Shown: positions 24,314 through 36,053 of the stretch, piece after piece
Layout of the letters: every line of letters starts with the position of its first letter
Numbering within the stretch: the first letter of the stretch is position 1
Assembly: GCA_026686845.1 (NCBI GenBank)
Contig: JAIVEN010000022.1
Location: 23,968,001 to 24,032,000 of the forward strand
Direction: 5' to 3'
Source: Adenanthera pavonina
Lineage: Eukaryota; Streptophyta; Magnoliopsida; Fabales; Fabaceae
Length of the DNA stretch: 64,000 nucleotides
Notes under the pieces: model-generated
What the model saw: only the letters and a program-made list of their open reading frames with translations
Told to the model about the DNA's origin: nothing
Database searches by the model: none
Translations under genes and position numbers: made by a program

Positions 24314-25565
24314 CTAGGTCTTAAGGTATTTCAAGTTTTTATGATCAGAATGCAAAACAATCTCCCTAGACCACAAATAATGTTGCCAATGTTCTAAGGT
24401 TCTTTTAAGTACATATAACTCCTTATCATAGATAGAATAATTCAACCATGCACTACTTAAATTTTTACTAAAGTATGCAATCGGTCTATCATCTTGCATT
24501 AATACAGCACTAATTCCAATTCCAGATACATCATATTTTACCTAAAAAACCTTAGAAAAGTCAGGAAGAACAAGTAAAGGGACATTAGTTAACTTATCTT
24601 TCAAAGTTTGGAATGCCCTCTCTTATGCCTCACCCCATTTAAACACCACATTCTTCTTTACTAGCTTATTTAGAGGTGTAGCAATGGTTAAGAAGTCCCG
24701 AACAAATCTCTGATAGAAATTAGCTAGCCTATGGAAACTCCTCACTTCATTTACATTCCTTGGTGTAGGCCATTCACAGATTGCTTTCACCTTCTTTGCA
24801 TCCACGTGAACACCATCATCACCTACAATAAAGCTAAGAAAAACAACAGAATCCAAATAGAAAGAACACTGCTCTAGATTTGCAAAGAGCTTATTCTCAT
24901 GCAAAATCACAAAAATAACACACAAATGCCCAATATGCTCATCTAGATTCTTGGAAAACACAAGGATATTATTGAAGTAAACTGCTACAAATTTTCCCAT
25001 GTAAGGGTAAAACACATGATTCATATGACATATAAAGGTACTCAAGGCATTAGTCAAGCCAAAGGGTATGACCAACCACTCATACAACCAAAAATTGGTC
25101 TTAAAAGCAGTCTTCCACTCATCCTTCTCATTCACGTGAATCTCGTGATAACTACTCCTAAGATCTATTTTAGAAAATGCACATGCACCATATAGCTCAT
25201 CTAACATGTCATCAAGTCTAGGAATGAGGTATCTATACTTAACTATGATTTTGTTGATAGCTTGGCAGTCCATACACATTTGTCATTTGTCATTCTTTTT
25301 TGGCACAAGAATTACTGGAACAACACATGGATTAAGGCTCTCTTACGAACCCCTTTTTCATCAACTCCTCAACTGGCCTCTGAATCTCCTTAGTTTCCTT
25401 AGGATTTTCCCTATATGTAGATCGATTTGGAATTGCTGCTTCAAGAATGAAATCAATTTTATGCTTGATGCTTCTAATGGGAGGCAACCCATCTGGTATC
25501 TCCTCGGGGAAGAAGCCTTTGTATTCTCGCAACAAACTCAAAACACTAAATGGAAGAGTTATCAA
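24314..25565 (-). pseudogene. Gypsy reverse transcriptase and RNase H, broken and active site lost
   Basis: 25,565-25,332 holds the RT entry (LPPIRSIKHKIDFILEAAIPN, VEELMKKGFVREP). 25,279-24,623 holds MCMDCQAINKIIVKYRYLIPRLDDML, FSKIDLRSSYHEIHV and FGLTNALSTF. The site normally Y-x-DD reads VYFNNILVFSK, so both catalytic Asp are Asn. The thumb continues EWPTPRNVNEVRSF. RNase H is 24,499-24,314 (PIAYFSKNLSSAWLNYSIYDKELY, VLHSDHKNLKYL). Stops and frameshifts separate the blocks. This copy could not polymerise even if translated. Confidence 0.9.
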
Positions 25566-26030
25566 GGTCAGAAATAGTCAAATACACATCCTTATATATC
25601 AGTACAAAGGACATCTCACAAAACAACGCTCTCTTAATCTCTCACCTTCCCGCAAACAATGTTACCTTACTCTCAACACTTTCTTTCTTTTTCTCACTTT
25701 CTCTCTTTATTTTTTCTTTTCATCTTACTCTCTTTTCTCTCTTTATCACACTCTTTCTTTTCTTTCTCTCTCACACAACACTCTTGTGTGATTCTTCTTT
25801 GATCGTCAAGAGCCTACATTGAACTAAGAGGTGTTAGTACAATAGTCTTGTTGTTATGCATATAACCATCATACTTAATCCTCCTGTTAAACTGTCAAGG
25901 CCTACCAAGCAACAAATGACTAGCATTCATAGGTGTAACGTCTCACAATATTTCGTCATTAAAATTAACTACCTGTTGAAAATGTTACTTTCACCTATCT
26001 AGTCACCTTAGCATCCCCACTTTCATTAAA

Positions 26031-27167
26031 TCATAACAAATTATAAGATGTGGGGTGCCTCACAATTGGCAAACCTAGCTTTTCAACTAACAAGGTACTA
26101 GCTAAGTTATTATAACTACCATTATCAATGATGAGAGTATATACCTTGTTGTTGATGAAACATCTGGTGTGGAACAAGTTCTCACGTTGCTCTTTTTCTT
26201 GATCCTCCTTTGGATGTATGTTGAGAGCACATCTCGAAACTAGCACTTCTCCAAATGCAGCATCAGTTATCTCCACATCAGAACCATCATCTCCATGAGA
26301 GCTCTTTTTGGTCTTATCTTTCTCTCTATCACTACTTTCACTAGTCTCATAACCATTCTCAAGAATCATCATAGTCCTCTTATTGGGACATTGTGCAACA
26401 ACATGACTAAAGCCTTGACATTTAAAACACTTAATTTTAGAGGAATCAGAAGAGGAAGGTTTAGAAAAGTTACTTGTAGATGCCATCGACTTGCTTTTCT
26501 TCTTTAGCATGGTCTCACTTTCGGACTTGAAAGGCATCTTATACTCTTTGTTTGATCCTCCATATGATATGTACTCCATGTTGGAACCAGCAAATGATTT
26601 CAATTTCTACTTTGCCTTCTAGTGCCTTTCCACCTTAATAGCCTTATGCAATAACTCTTACATATCGAGATAGTTTTGTTTTTCAACCTCAGTAGCAATC
26701 TTGGGATTCAATCCTCTAAGGAATCTCACTATTGTTTGCTAGGGATCTTCATCTACTTTGACTTTTATCATATAAATCTCCATCTCTTGGTAATACTCCT
26801 CCATACACATGGATCCTTGCTTTAGTTTCTGAAGCTTCATATGTACATCCCTGTGGTAATGATTATGTACATATCGGTTCCTCATAATTGTTTTCATCTC
26901 GTGCCATGTCATAACTAGACCCTCTCCAATTCTTCTCTTGGTAGTACACAACTAATTCCATCAAATATTAGCATGATTAATAAACTTAATGGTAGCCAAT
27001 CTTACCTTACTTTTCTCAGAGTATGAATTGCATTCAAACACAAGTTCCACATGCCTTTCCCACACTAAGTAGGCATCAGAATTAGTTTCCCCTTGGAAAG
27101 AGGGAATCTTTATTTTTGTATTGGCAAAGGAATCCTTCTGGTGTTCTTGATTATTTCTAGTTGCATG
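26031..27167 (-). pseudogene. Gypsy gag and protease, broken
   Basis: Gag text IKIPSFQGETNSDAYLVWER lies at about 27,130-27,050 (family FxGxxdpxxyLxWexxvE). It is followed by TWHEMKTIMRNRYV and QEMEIYMIKVKVDEDP. The CCHC knuckle CFKCQGFSHVVAQCP is at about 26,430. The protease reads LIIDNGSYNNLAS at about 26,120, so the active-site D-S/T-G is DNG. The 5' part of gag is displaced to beyond 31,516 by the nested element; there the minus strand reads EVETKFKEKKVQLRKARQ. Confidence 0.82.
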
Positions 27168-27216
27168 TCGATTGTGAACACCGTATTTTGTCCGGGTTTT
27201 ATACATAAAAACTAAA

Positions 27217-27225
27217 AATAGATAA

Positions 27226-27258
<33 letters not shown>
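27217..27258. repeat. (AAT)n microsatellite
   Basis: About 13 AAT units just inside the left end of the nested element, followed by A-rich degenerate AAAT stretches to about 27,520. Confidence 0.95.
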
Positions 27259-27260
<2 letters not shown>

Positions 27261-30065
27261 AAATAAAATAAAATAAGGGATAAAAAATAAATAAATAAAT
27301 AATAAAAAATAATAAAAAAAGAAAAGACAAAAAGAAAAAAGAAAAATACAGTTAGAATGGAATTTGGGTTGAATGTAGGTGGCTCAATCTTCTAATCCAA
27401 AACCCAAACACTAAAAAAATAATAAAATAAATAAATTAAATAAAAAAATTAATAAATAATAAATAAAATAAAAAACAAAAAATAGTAAATAATAAAAAAA
27501 TAAAATAAAAATATATATGTTTGGTCTGAAATGTTGCCCAAGCATCCACAAGCCTAATTGAGAGGGGCTCGTGGATAAAGCAGAGGGAGTCCTTAGGGCT
27601 CAGAGGGGAGAAACACACAGGAGCCCTTAAGGCTCAGGCACAAAAGGAGGCTCGGGGTAGAGGGAGCCTCTGAGCCAAAGGCAGAGAGAGAAAGGCTGAG
27701 AAATCAGGATGAGCTCGTGTCAGAGGGAGCCGCGTACAAGAAGTCGAGGGAGACTGAGACATGAAGTAGAGGAAGGCTCAAGCAAGAGATAGAATTGAGG
27801 GAGCCAAAGAGTGAGCAATGGCTAGTGAGGGCAAGAGCAGAGAAGAGCTAGGGTTCAAGCCCGAGTGTGGATGAATGAGGGAGAGCTCCGTACCAGAAGA
27901 TGACAGCTAATTTCCCTCCCGTACTCTGTACCTAGTATGGTAAGGTAGTGGCAAGAATGGGAAGCCGAGTGAAAGAAGGGACGAAGGCACCAGATAAAGG
28001 GCAAGGCCACAAAATGACAAAGGAACACCACCACTACTCAGTACCTAGTACGGTAACGTGATGGCGAGAATGGGCACAGGGGACGAGCGTGGAATTGGAA
28101 CTGAGAAATGAAGGAGGGAGCAGTCACGTGCTCGAAAGGCCTCTTTTCTTCCACTGGTAGAGATCCTATAAATGGATTGGGAAGCAATTGCAAGAGGGGG
28201 GGAATTGGGCACCGAAAAACCCTAAGAGGAACCCCAGAGAAAAAAAGGAGGGAGAACAAAGAGAGGATTTTAGAGGAGACACAGAAAAATCGTAGAGGTC
28301 GGAGTTTCAGAGACCGAGAGCAAGAGTTGCGAAGGAGAGTTGAATTGCAAAGTCCAAAAGGGATCATCATTGGTAATCTTCGTTTTGAAATTCAACCGTT
28401 GAGTTGAAGTTTTTTTTTTGTACTTTTTCTTTGCTGCTTTGCCTTCTTCCCTTGCCTTTCACTTGGAAGTCTGTTGATTAAATTTTCAATTTTCATTTAA
28501 TTTGGTCATGATAGAGTTTCTTTAGAACTTGGGAGTTCTTTTTTAGTATGTAATTAGCATTAAACTGTGTTTGGCAAGTTGTTCTTGTTGTGATGAAAAA
28601 ATCAATTTTCTGTTGTTTCGAGATCAAGGTTCTTATATCATTCAAAGGCTATTTTGTTCCTGGAATATAAATGTAGTTCTCAGTACTTTGTTGTACGGCC
28701 GAATGCATGAATTATGTATTACGTTAAATTGGGGCTTTTGTCCAAATGAACGCAGGTTTCTTTTCTAGTTTATAGTTCCTTTAATTCTTTATATAACTCA
28801 AATGCTGTTTTATCTGTGAGATATACATATACTCTCTTAGCTTGGGTCCTCTTTGAATTCAGAATTTTTTATCTCACTTTGTTCTTTAGCATGTTAATAT
28901 GGTATGCAGTTTATTATGTTTCTTTGTTCAAGTATGCCTCTGGCGTTTGCTAGTCTAGAGCCAATGGAGTGTTCCAACTAGGAATGGGACGTTATTTACC
29001 TTAATGATTTAGCTCATAGTTGCATTTCAAGTTCAGGGCTTCTGGATTTCTTTCCATTGAGAATGATATTATGTTCTGTGTTTATGAGATACGCATGTAT
29101 AGGATTTCAAGTAGGGGTTGTTTTGATTAAGGTTTGGGTGTCGTTTGACTTAGAGATTTAGTTTAGAATTTTGGCTTTAAGTTGTTTGTGATGCTTATCT
29201 TTCATGATCTCGGGGCATGGGTGGCTTTTTACCAAATGTTGGATCTGTTTGATAAGAATACATGCTGTACAACAACTAGTATGATGTCTTGTCTAGTACC
29301 TGTTTTATGTTCAAATTTGGCAAGTAGAAGGCAACCCTACTATCCTTGAGATTGTCTTTGGCTTGGTGGACAATTTTTGAATGAGATTAAAATGTTGACA
29401 ACGTTATGGTGTTAATTGATCATTGTGTTGAAAAAAAGATATAGGAGCTGAATTGTTATTCTTGGTCTCATCGGTATGGCAGTTTTTCTTTTCACGTGGT
29501 TAATGTCATATACTGCATCTTTGGCTTTAACATGGCCTTTAGAGGAACTGTATTTTCAGGTTGTAGTTGCGCTTTTGTCAATAGACAATACTTATAGACG
29601 ATAATGATTTTATGATCTCATCCATTTCTTTATTCCATGAGTTGCTTGCTCTTTCATCCAAAAATTGCTTGCTGATTCTGTGAAACAATGGTAGAAATTG
29701 AAGTTGGAGATTACATTCCCCATGTGAGTGTGGTTCCTTTCATGTAGAAGCATACAAGTATACCTGAAACAAATGTTATGGAACACTGTGTTTGAAAAAA
29801 AAATTTCTTAATTAATTACTTAAATTTAAAAAAGGGAGAATGAGAGTTTTAGAGTTTGCCCCGAGAGACTAAGTCTCCATGGGCTCATAAGGTATCAATC
29901 AATTATATTATGAGTAAGAAGTTACCATGGTATTAGACGTAGTGTTCAAATAATTTTGGGTTCCAATGGCTCTTTTTATTTTCCTTTTAAAATTAAAAAT
30001 AAATAATAAAAATAGTCAAAATAAGCGTCTTGTGTTTTTCTCCAATTTTTTTTGTAGCTTTTTTT

Positions 30066-30717
30066 CTGAGTAGTAATACCATAGGCATTTAAGTATCAAT
30101 CAGTAAATTGTGATTGATAAAGTCACTACAATTAATGGTTGGTTTTGTTTTAAAGTTGATTTTGAGAAGGTAAAAAAATAAACAGATAAATAAGATCTCG
30201 TTTTGTAAAAATAAAATTGTTTATATATTTTATTTTGTAAAAAAAAAGAAGTATATATACATATATCATAGTCATATTTTAAATTCTTTTTAATATTTTT
30301 TTCATATTTATTCCCATTTTTATAATATAACAAGGAGATAAAAATGATTTATGCAAAAAAAGAAAAAATTATTTATTTATTTTCCTCAATTTTATCCCCT
30401 TTATTTATTTATCTTGAGTGGTAATACCGTGTGTATTTAGGTATCGATTAGCAACTTGTGAGTGATAAAGTCACCACATATACATATGTTGATTATTTCT
30501 CTTTGGAAATTTATATAATAATCATATTTTAAATTCTTCTACATGCTTTTTTTTTAAAATAAATAAACATGTTCTAAGCGGATCCTATTTATTTCCATAA
30601 TTCGTGTAAAACTATTTGTTTTCTTTCAAACTTTTTGTCATTATGCCTTGTGCCTTGAGTGGCACCACCACCGACATTTAGGTATCAATCAGTAAATTGT
30701 GAGTGATAAAGTTGTCA
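30066..30717 (+). repeat. Dispersed internal repeat inside the nested element, three clear units
   Basis: The motif ATTTA(A/G)GTATC(A/G)AT(C/T)AG followed by TTGTGA(G/T)TGATAAAGT occurs at about 30,087, 30,437 and 30,677. Each copy is preceded by GAGT(A/G)GTAATACC or GAGTGGCACCACC. A fourth, weaker copy lies near 29,905. Spacing is about 350 then 240 bp, so this is a diverged tandem array. Confidence 0.75.
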
Positions 30718-32149
30718 CATAAGCTAATTGATTTCAAATTTTTCCTTCTCAAATTAACAATAAAAATATTCAAAATCACATATAATTCTAATCATATCTT
30801 CTACATTGAGGAAAAATATATATTCTCCCTTTTAGGAATTGATTTTTCTTTGAAAAAAAAGAAAAATTAAAAAAAATGATAATAGAAAATAAGCGAAATT
30901 AATTTATCTCTTACAAATTAAAACAGACCAATCAATTTTGAAAAATTTTTTTTTTTGTGGAAAGATAAATTCTTTTCAAAAAATATATATAATAAAATAT
31001 ATCAACCCAGTGACACGTATTTATAGTCTAAACTACGTCAACTTTGATCTCTATCACAGGGTATGTAGGCCCTAGACTCTAATTTTGGGTCAAGTCCACC
31101 CTTGTAAATAAATAATATTTTTCTCTTATTTTATTTTTCCCAATTTCTCATATTTTCATTTTTACTTTTTTTCTTATTTATATATATATATATATATATA
31201 TTTTTTTGCATGCGAATAATTAAAGGGCAATCAAAATAATTTTAAAAAAAAAACCATAAAAATTGCATGATCAACTTAAGGTGATTGTTCTTAAGAATGG
31301 GTATTGTGGGGGTGCCTAACATATTCCCTACTCACAATCATACTTTTAAACCCAACTCTGATTTGCAAACCATCCTTTCCTTTTTATTTGATTTTTCAAA
31401 ATTTTCCTTAAAATTTTGGTGGTGACTCCTACGAAATTGGCCTCCATCATGGAGGCTGATTTTTTCATTTTTCTTCATTCTCCATGCCATTCGTGTCACA
31501 TTTCCAGGTGTGACATCGGTTTTGTCTAGCTTTTCTTAGTTGTACCTTTTTCTCCTTAAATTTAGTTTCCACCTCTTCTTCATCACCATCAAAATATATC
31601 ACATGGTTCTTACCTCAACTTTTCTTAGAATAAGAAAGGGAAGCTTACATCACATCTAATCTCATACTCAATTTTTTGAGTTAATCATTAATTGAGTCCA
31701 TGAAAAGCTTGAAATCTGGAATTTGCACCTCATACCACCAGACATGTTTTGAGGACCTGAAATGTTTAGTGAAATTCAAAGAGAAAATGGACATCACCAC
31801 ACTCCCTCATGCGTTTCACTTAAATAATGTAAATGCACTCGTGTTTCATACTAAATTGAAGCTTTTACAGATATAATGCAATTTTTCTCTTACCATTTTC
31901 CACTCAAAGTTTTCTTTCTTATGCGAGTGTTAAATTAAAACCATATTTTTATTCGAAGGAACATGTTTTAAAGAAGTGGCAATTACAGAAAACAAAATAT
32001 GCAAAATTAAAGTTCTCAAAGGTCCTAATTTAATTAAGCAACAATCAACACAAAAGACATAAGACAACTAAAATTTCAAGCAATGAAGCAAACGAAAAGA
32101 AGCTGGAAAATACAAAAAGGATCAAAAAATTGAAAAAACAGGAAGAGAT

Positions 32150-33000
32150 ATGATGTGTATTACTCAATGAAAAACAAGGAATGGACTTGAGTAAATTAAG
32201 GACTTGAAACTACTACATAGTTTCGCTCTAACACTCAAAGAATGCAAGAGGAACTCATAAAGTTTGTAACTTTATACATAAAAAATTTGAAAAACATACA
32301 CCAAAAGAGAGTCTTAAATAGGCAAGGAAAAATCTAACCTTATAAGCTTAGTAAACCTAATTAACTTGGGTTCAAGTAATCCTGATGGGATTAGAAGATT
32401 TTTGGCTTAAATAACACTCCTAATGGACCAATGAAACTAGTAAAATAAAACCTCAAAACAAAATAGCAAAATTTCAGAATAAAATAATAAAAATAATACA
32501 TATACCCTTATAAAGACACAACCATCTTAATGAAATTACATGTTTAGCACATGAGATGCTTATTTACAAGATAGGTTATAAAAAAGACTATTAATTAACT
32601 AATTGAGTTTTATTAATCAACAAAATTCGGCCCATAATTAATAAAAATGAAATTAACAATAATTAAACACAATAATTAAACTCATTATTCCCCGAGTCAC
32701 ATGCTCTTTAAGTGAACTCTTTATATTAGGCTTGAGTATGAAACTTCTATATATGATAACATAATCATGCTACTTTTGTGTTCTTAGATTTCAAATTCAC
32801 TTAAGTGTAAATGCTATATCTCAAATTGCTTATTGATCACATCGTTCAAGGCTTCTTTCATTACCTTAGCTCTGGATCTCGTCATTTGGCCTCATATGTC
32901 TTGTAAATAATCAACTGTCTACAACTTTTGGATTATATGTTCAACTACCTTTTCTCTAACGTTTTGAGCTAGATCCATTCTTTCTAGCTTGCCTGCATCA
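32150..33000 (-). repeat. Gypsy 5' LTR
   Basis: Ends at 33,000 with minus-strand TGATGCAGGCAAGCTAG. It parallels 22,215-23,015 closely (AACTCATAAAGTTTGTAAC, AACACTCCTAATGGACC). Differences between the two LTRs are frequent (single-base changes and small indels throughout), so the insertion is old. The inner end is approximate and no PBS was recognised. Confidence 0.75.
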
Positions 33001-36000
33001 GAAACGGGAAAAAGACATGTTGGGACCTAGGAAGAAAAATATTTCCCAATAAGGGTCTTATTTGAAAATTCTCAAGTGGCATAAACTAAATTTCAAACTA
33101 AGATTAATTAAATTTCTAGATGGTGATTCTAATTGGTAAATATTTTTTTTTTAGGCTCAATGGGGATTCTAAGACTACTTTTGCAATTGTTTATTCTCTT
33201 ACCAGAGGGCATGATTTGGAGCCTGGGATCTCTCTAGTGAGACCCTCCTTGCCACGGTGTTGTTGTGACAGAATTTTTTATTTTTTTTTATTTTTTTAAA
33301 ATTAAAATTTATAAATAAAAAATATACTTCCCAAAAATCATGCAATTATGTATTTGTGAAATTTTAAATTTTTTAATTAAAAAATATTATACAGTAAAAT
33401 TTGGTCTTTGCAATCATGTAGTTGTTCAATAATTGAGAAACAAGATATTAAAAAATTTAACACTACAAATATATATATATATATATATCTGTATGAGCCC
33501 TAAAAGTATTAATTTTAAAAAAATAAAAAACTTGCCATAGTGAAATCATGGCAAGAGGGATAAGGGGGCTCGCATAAGAGACCCAAAGTCCCATGACTTG
33601 AGAGAAAGAGAGAGAAAGTGTGTGTGATTTGACTATTTAATGGCCCATCCACTTTGAATGATATATGTTCAGTATGAACGAGTTGATTGACCTAAGGTTG
33701 GTTTTTTGGCTTTGAATGAAATATGTTCGGTATGAACGAGTTGATTGGCATACTGTTGGTTTTTTCGCTTTTCTTTTTTTTTTTTTTCATGGTGGTTAAG
33801 GTTGTATTAATAATGTACTTATAAAATTATTAAATAAACATTTTTATTTGGGGTATTTTAGAACCAAAAAATTAAATTAGGGTATTTAAAACCTCATTAA
33901 TATTTAGGATGGATGGAAATAAAATTTTAAAAATAGAAGAGAGATTAGTGTGACACAATTTTTATTTTTAGGAGAGGTATGTATAAGTTTTTCAAATAGA
34001 AGAAGGGGTCTTTATAATTAAGATAAAATAGAGAAGATGCCATTATATTTTACTTTAAATATAAAGTTAAAATACATATAATGTTCTTAACATTTAAAAC
34101 TTGATAAAAGAACCTTACCATTTTTTTTTATAGATTAATTGTCATTCTATTAACAAAACTGTTAAGTCATTAACATAGGACTAAATATAATATAAATATC
34201 TAATGTGTATTATAGTCTAAATATAACATAAATATTTTTTTGCCATCAATATAATATAAATATCTAATGTTAATTATTCCCCCCGTGTAAATAGAGGCAA
34301 TGGTATATTGAAAACTAAAGTCATATTTGACACCAGTGAATTTGTTGAAACTTAGTTGAAATTGGTGGTCAGCATGTTTGTTACAACCGAATAGCATTCC
34401 AACACTCATCCCTAGAAAATCCGTGTCTGCCAAATCTTGACACCCATGAGTTGGTGGAATGTTACTATAGGCTTGGGAAACAAATAGGAAATGCCTAAAC
34501 TACCCCACTTAATGTTCTAGAAGCAAAATCCTAATACTTGAGGAATGGCTATTTTAGTGATTTTACATTCATATATTCTCATTCCTAAAATTTACATATT
34601 ATTTAATGCATAGTTATGTTAAATTTAATATTTTTCTCTCAGCACACCAAACACTCTTTGCCATTCTCATTCATATTCTCATTTATCATTCTCATTCATG
34701 TGATCTCATTCCTATTCCTTCAAAACTATTTCTGCTGTACCAAACGAGGTAGGAGTGTAATTGACGAAAGGTTTCAAAACATAGTTTTATATTATTTTAC
34801 AATAAATACAATATTCTTCTCCCTTCAACAATATCGCTTAATATCACTCTGTGTATATATATATAATATGCATATAATGTTCTTTAATTAAAATTACAAA
34901 TATACCCTCTTTAAAAAATTTTATCTGCCTTTAGTAATCTTTTAATGCTTTGAATATATATGTTTAAAAATATATTTACTTTGATAATAAAAATAAATCT
35001 TATAAATTGTAATAAAATAAAATAAAGTTCTGAAAATATATATCTGATTTAATTTTTTAAAAATGACAGATAATACGAAAATATGTAATTTTATAATAAA
35101 TAAAAGATAGCTTGGTTGCAGGAAATTTTATTATATATAATATACTTAACTGAAGCCAGAAGGATACTTTTCAATTGAAAACTAATAAATAAGGTTTTAA
35201 TAATATTTTTTCAATTAAAATATATGTTATTTAGAGCAAGTAAATTTAATTTATTTTGATGTTATTATATTTCTCTAATTTTTACTATAATGCATCTCTA
35301 TTTTTAAAATTTTAAATTCTAGTATATTTTATTATTATATTAACTTAGGGGTTGTTTGATATACTTTTTAGGGAGTAACTTTACGAGAACTATACTTTCA
35401 GATAAATTAACTTTTCAAAAAGTTTACTTTTAACTTGCTTTCTTCATACTTGATTTTCTAGGAAGTTTAATTTATTTTTTAAATAAATATATTATATTTT
35501 AAGGTTAATGACATAAATACCATTTTTCTTAAAAAAAATTAAGATGATAAGGTTATAATTGAAAAATTATTATAAACAACTCAAGAACTAGAACTTCCCT
35601 CATTAAATTCACTTTAAAGTTAAAAGTTTCTTTTTTTTTTTGCATATGTATCGGGTATTATGAGCATACCACATTTCAACTAGAGTATTTATTGAGGTTC
35701 AAACTAATTTGGATCAAGTCAAGTTAACCTTTTGGGTGGCAAACTCTACCACAGAATTAAAAACTATTTAAATAATAATAAATGGGAACTTTTAACACTA
35801 TCATGTATCTAAATAATCAATTGAGAATATACTTGATTTATCTCTGCATGTTCAAGCTCACTAAAATAGGAATATCTAACCTTTTTCCTTTTAACTAAAA
35901 GAGAAATACCTAGCTTAACTCTCAAATCTCTCTTATATCTAACTTATACTTCATGTTTCAATTTCTTCATGTTTTTTACTGACTAATATGTTGGAGTCAA

Positions 36001-36053
36001 ACATCATAGCGTCCATTGGATCACCGACCAAAACTTTGGAGAACCGATAAGAT
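33001..36053. other. AT-rich spacer without gene
   Basis: No coding exon seen. It contains an (AT)n run at about 33,469-33,490 and a tandem duplication at 33,652-33,770 (listed). A segment around 34,470-34,760 ends GTACCAAACGAGG and may be another Tourist-like remnant, but its left end could not be fixed. Confidence 0.55.
33652..33770. repeat. Two-unit tandem duplication, about 60 bp each
   Basis: Both units start TTTGAATGA(A/T)ATATG, share GTATGAACGAGTTGATTG and end GTTGGTTTTTT(C/G)GC. A few substitutions separate them. Confidence 0.85.

Larger units (their letters stand above)
27173..31515 (+). mobile_element. Nested long LTR-type element (possible solo LTR or LARD)
   Basis: Starts TGTGAACACCGTATTTTGTC and ends CCAGGTGTGACA. 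It is flanked by TCGAT (27,168-27,172) and TCGGT (31,516-31,520), a 5-bp target duplication with one change. Both flanks continue the gypsy gag leader on the opposite strand. ACACCGTATTTTGTCCGG starts and a GTGCCTAACA...GGTGGTGACTCC block near the end (about 31,308-31,428) are familiar from long plant LTRs of Tat/Ogre or LARD type. No gag or pol was found and I could not find two separate LTRs inside, so a solo LTR is the simplest reading. A TATA-like CTATAAAT at 28,167 could be its U3 promoter. Confidence 0.6.
22122..33000 (-). mobile_element. Ty3-gypsy LTR retrotransposon, decayed, with nested insertion
   Basis: On the minus strand the order is gag with CCHC knuckle, protease, reverse transcriptase, RNase H, integrase, which defines Ty3-gypsy. 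LTRs of roughly 0.85-0.9 kb match at about 22,122-23,015 (3' LTR) and about 32,150-33,000 (5' LTR). Each begins TGATGCA(A/G)(C/G)CAAGCTAG on the minus strand. A polypurine tract AAGAGGGAGGGAA abuts the 3' LTR at 23,016-23,028. A 4.3-kb element at 27,173-31,515 interrupts gag, so the host element alone is about 6.5 kb. The inner LTR limits and the target duplication are not resolved. Confidence 0.85.

Noticed and set aside
28108..28407. Open frame of 99 codons with RRENKERILEETQKNRRGRSF.
   Set aside because: Lies in purine-rich leader-like DNA of the nested LTR element. Composition, not domain content, makes it open; it is typical of LTR U3/R sequence.
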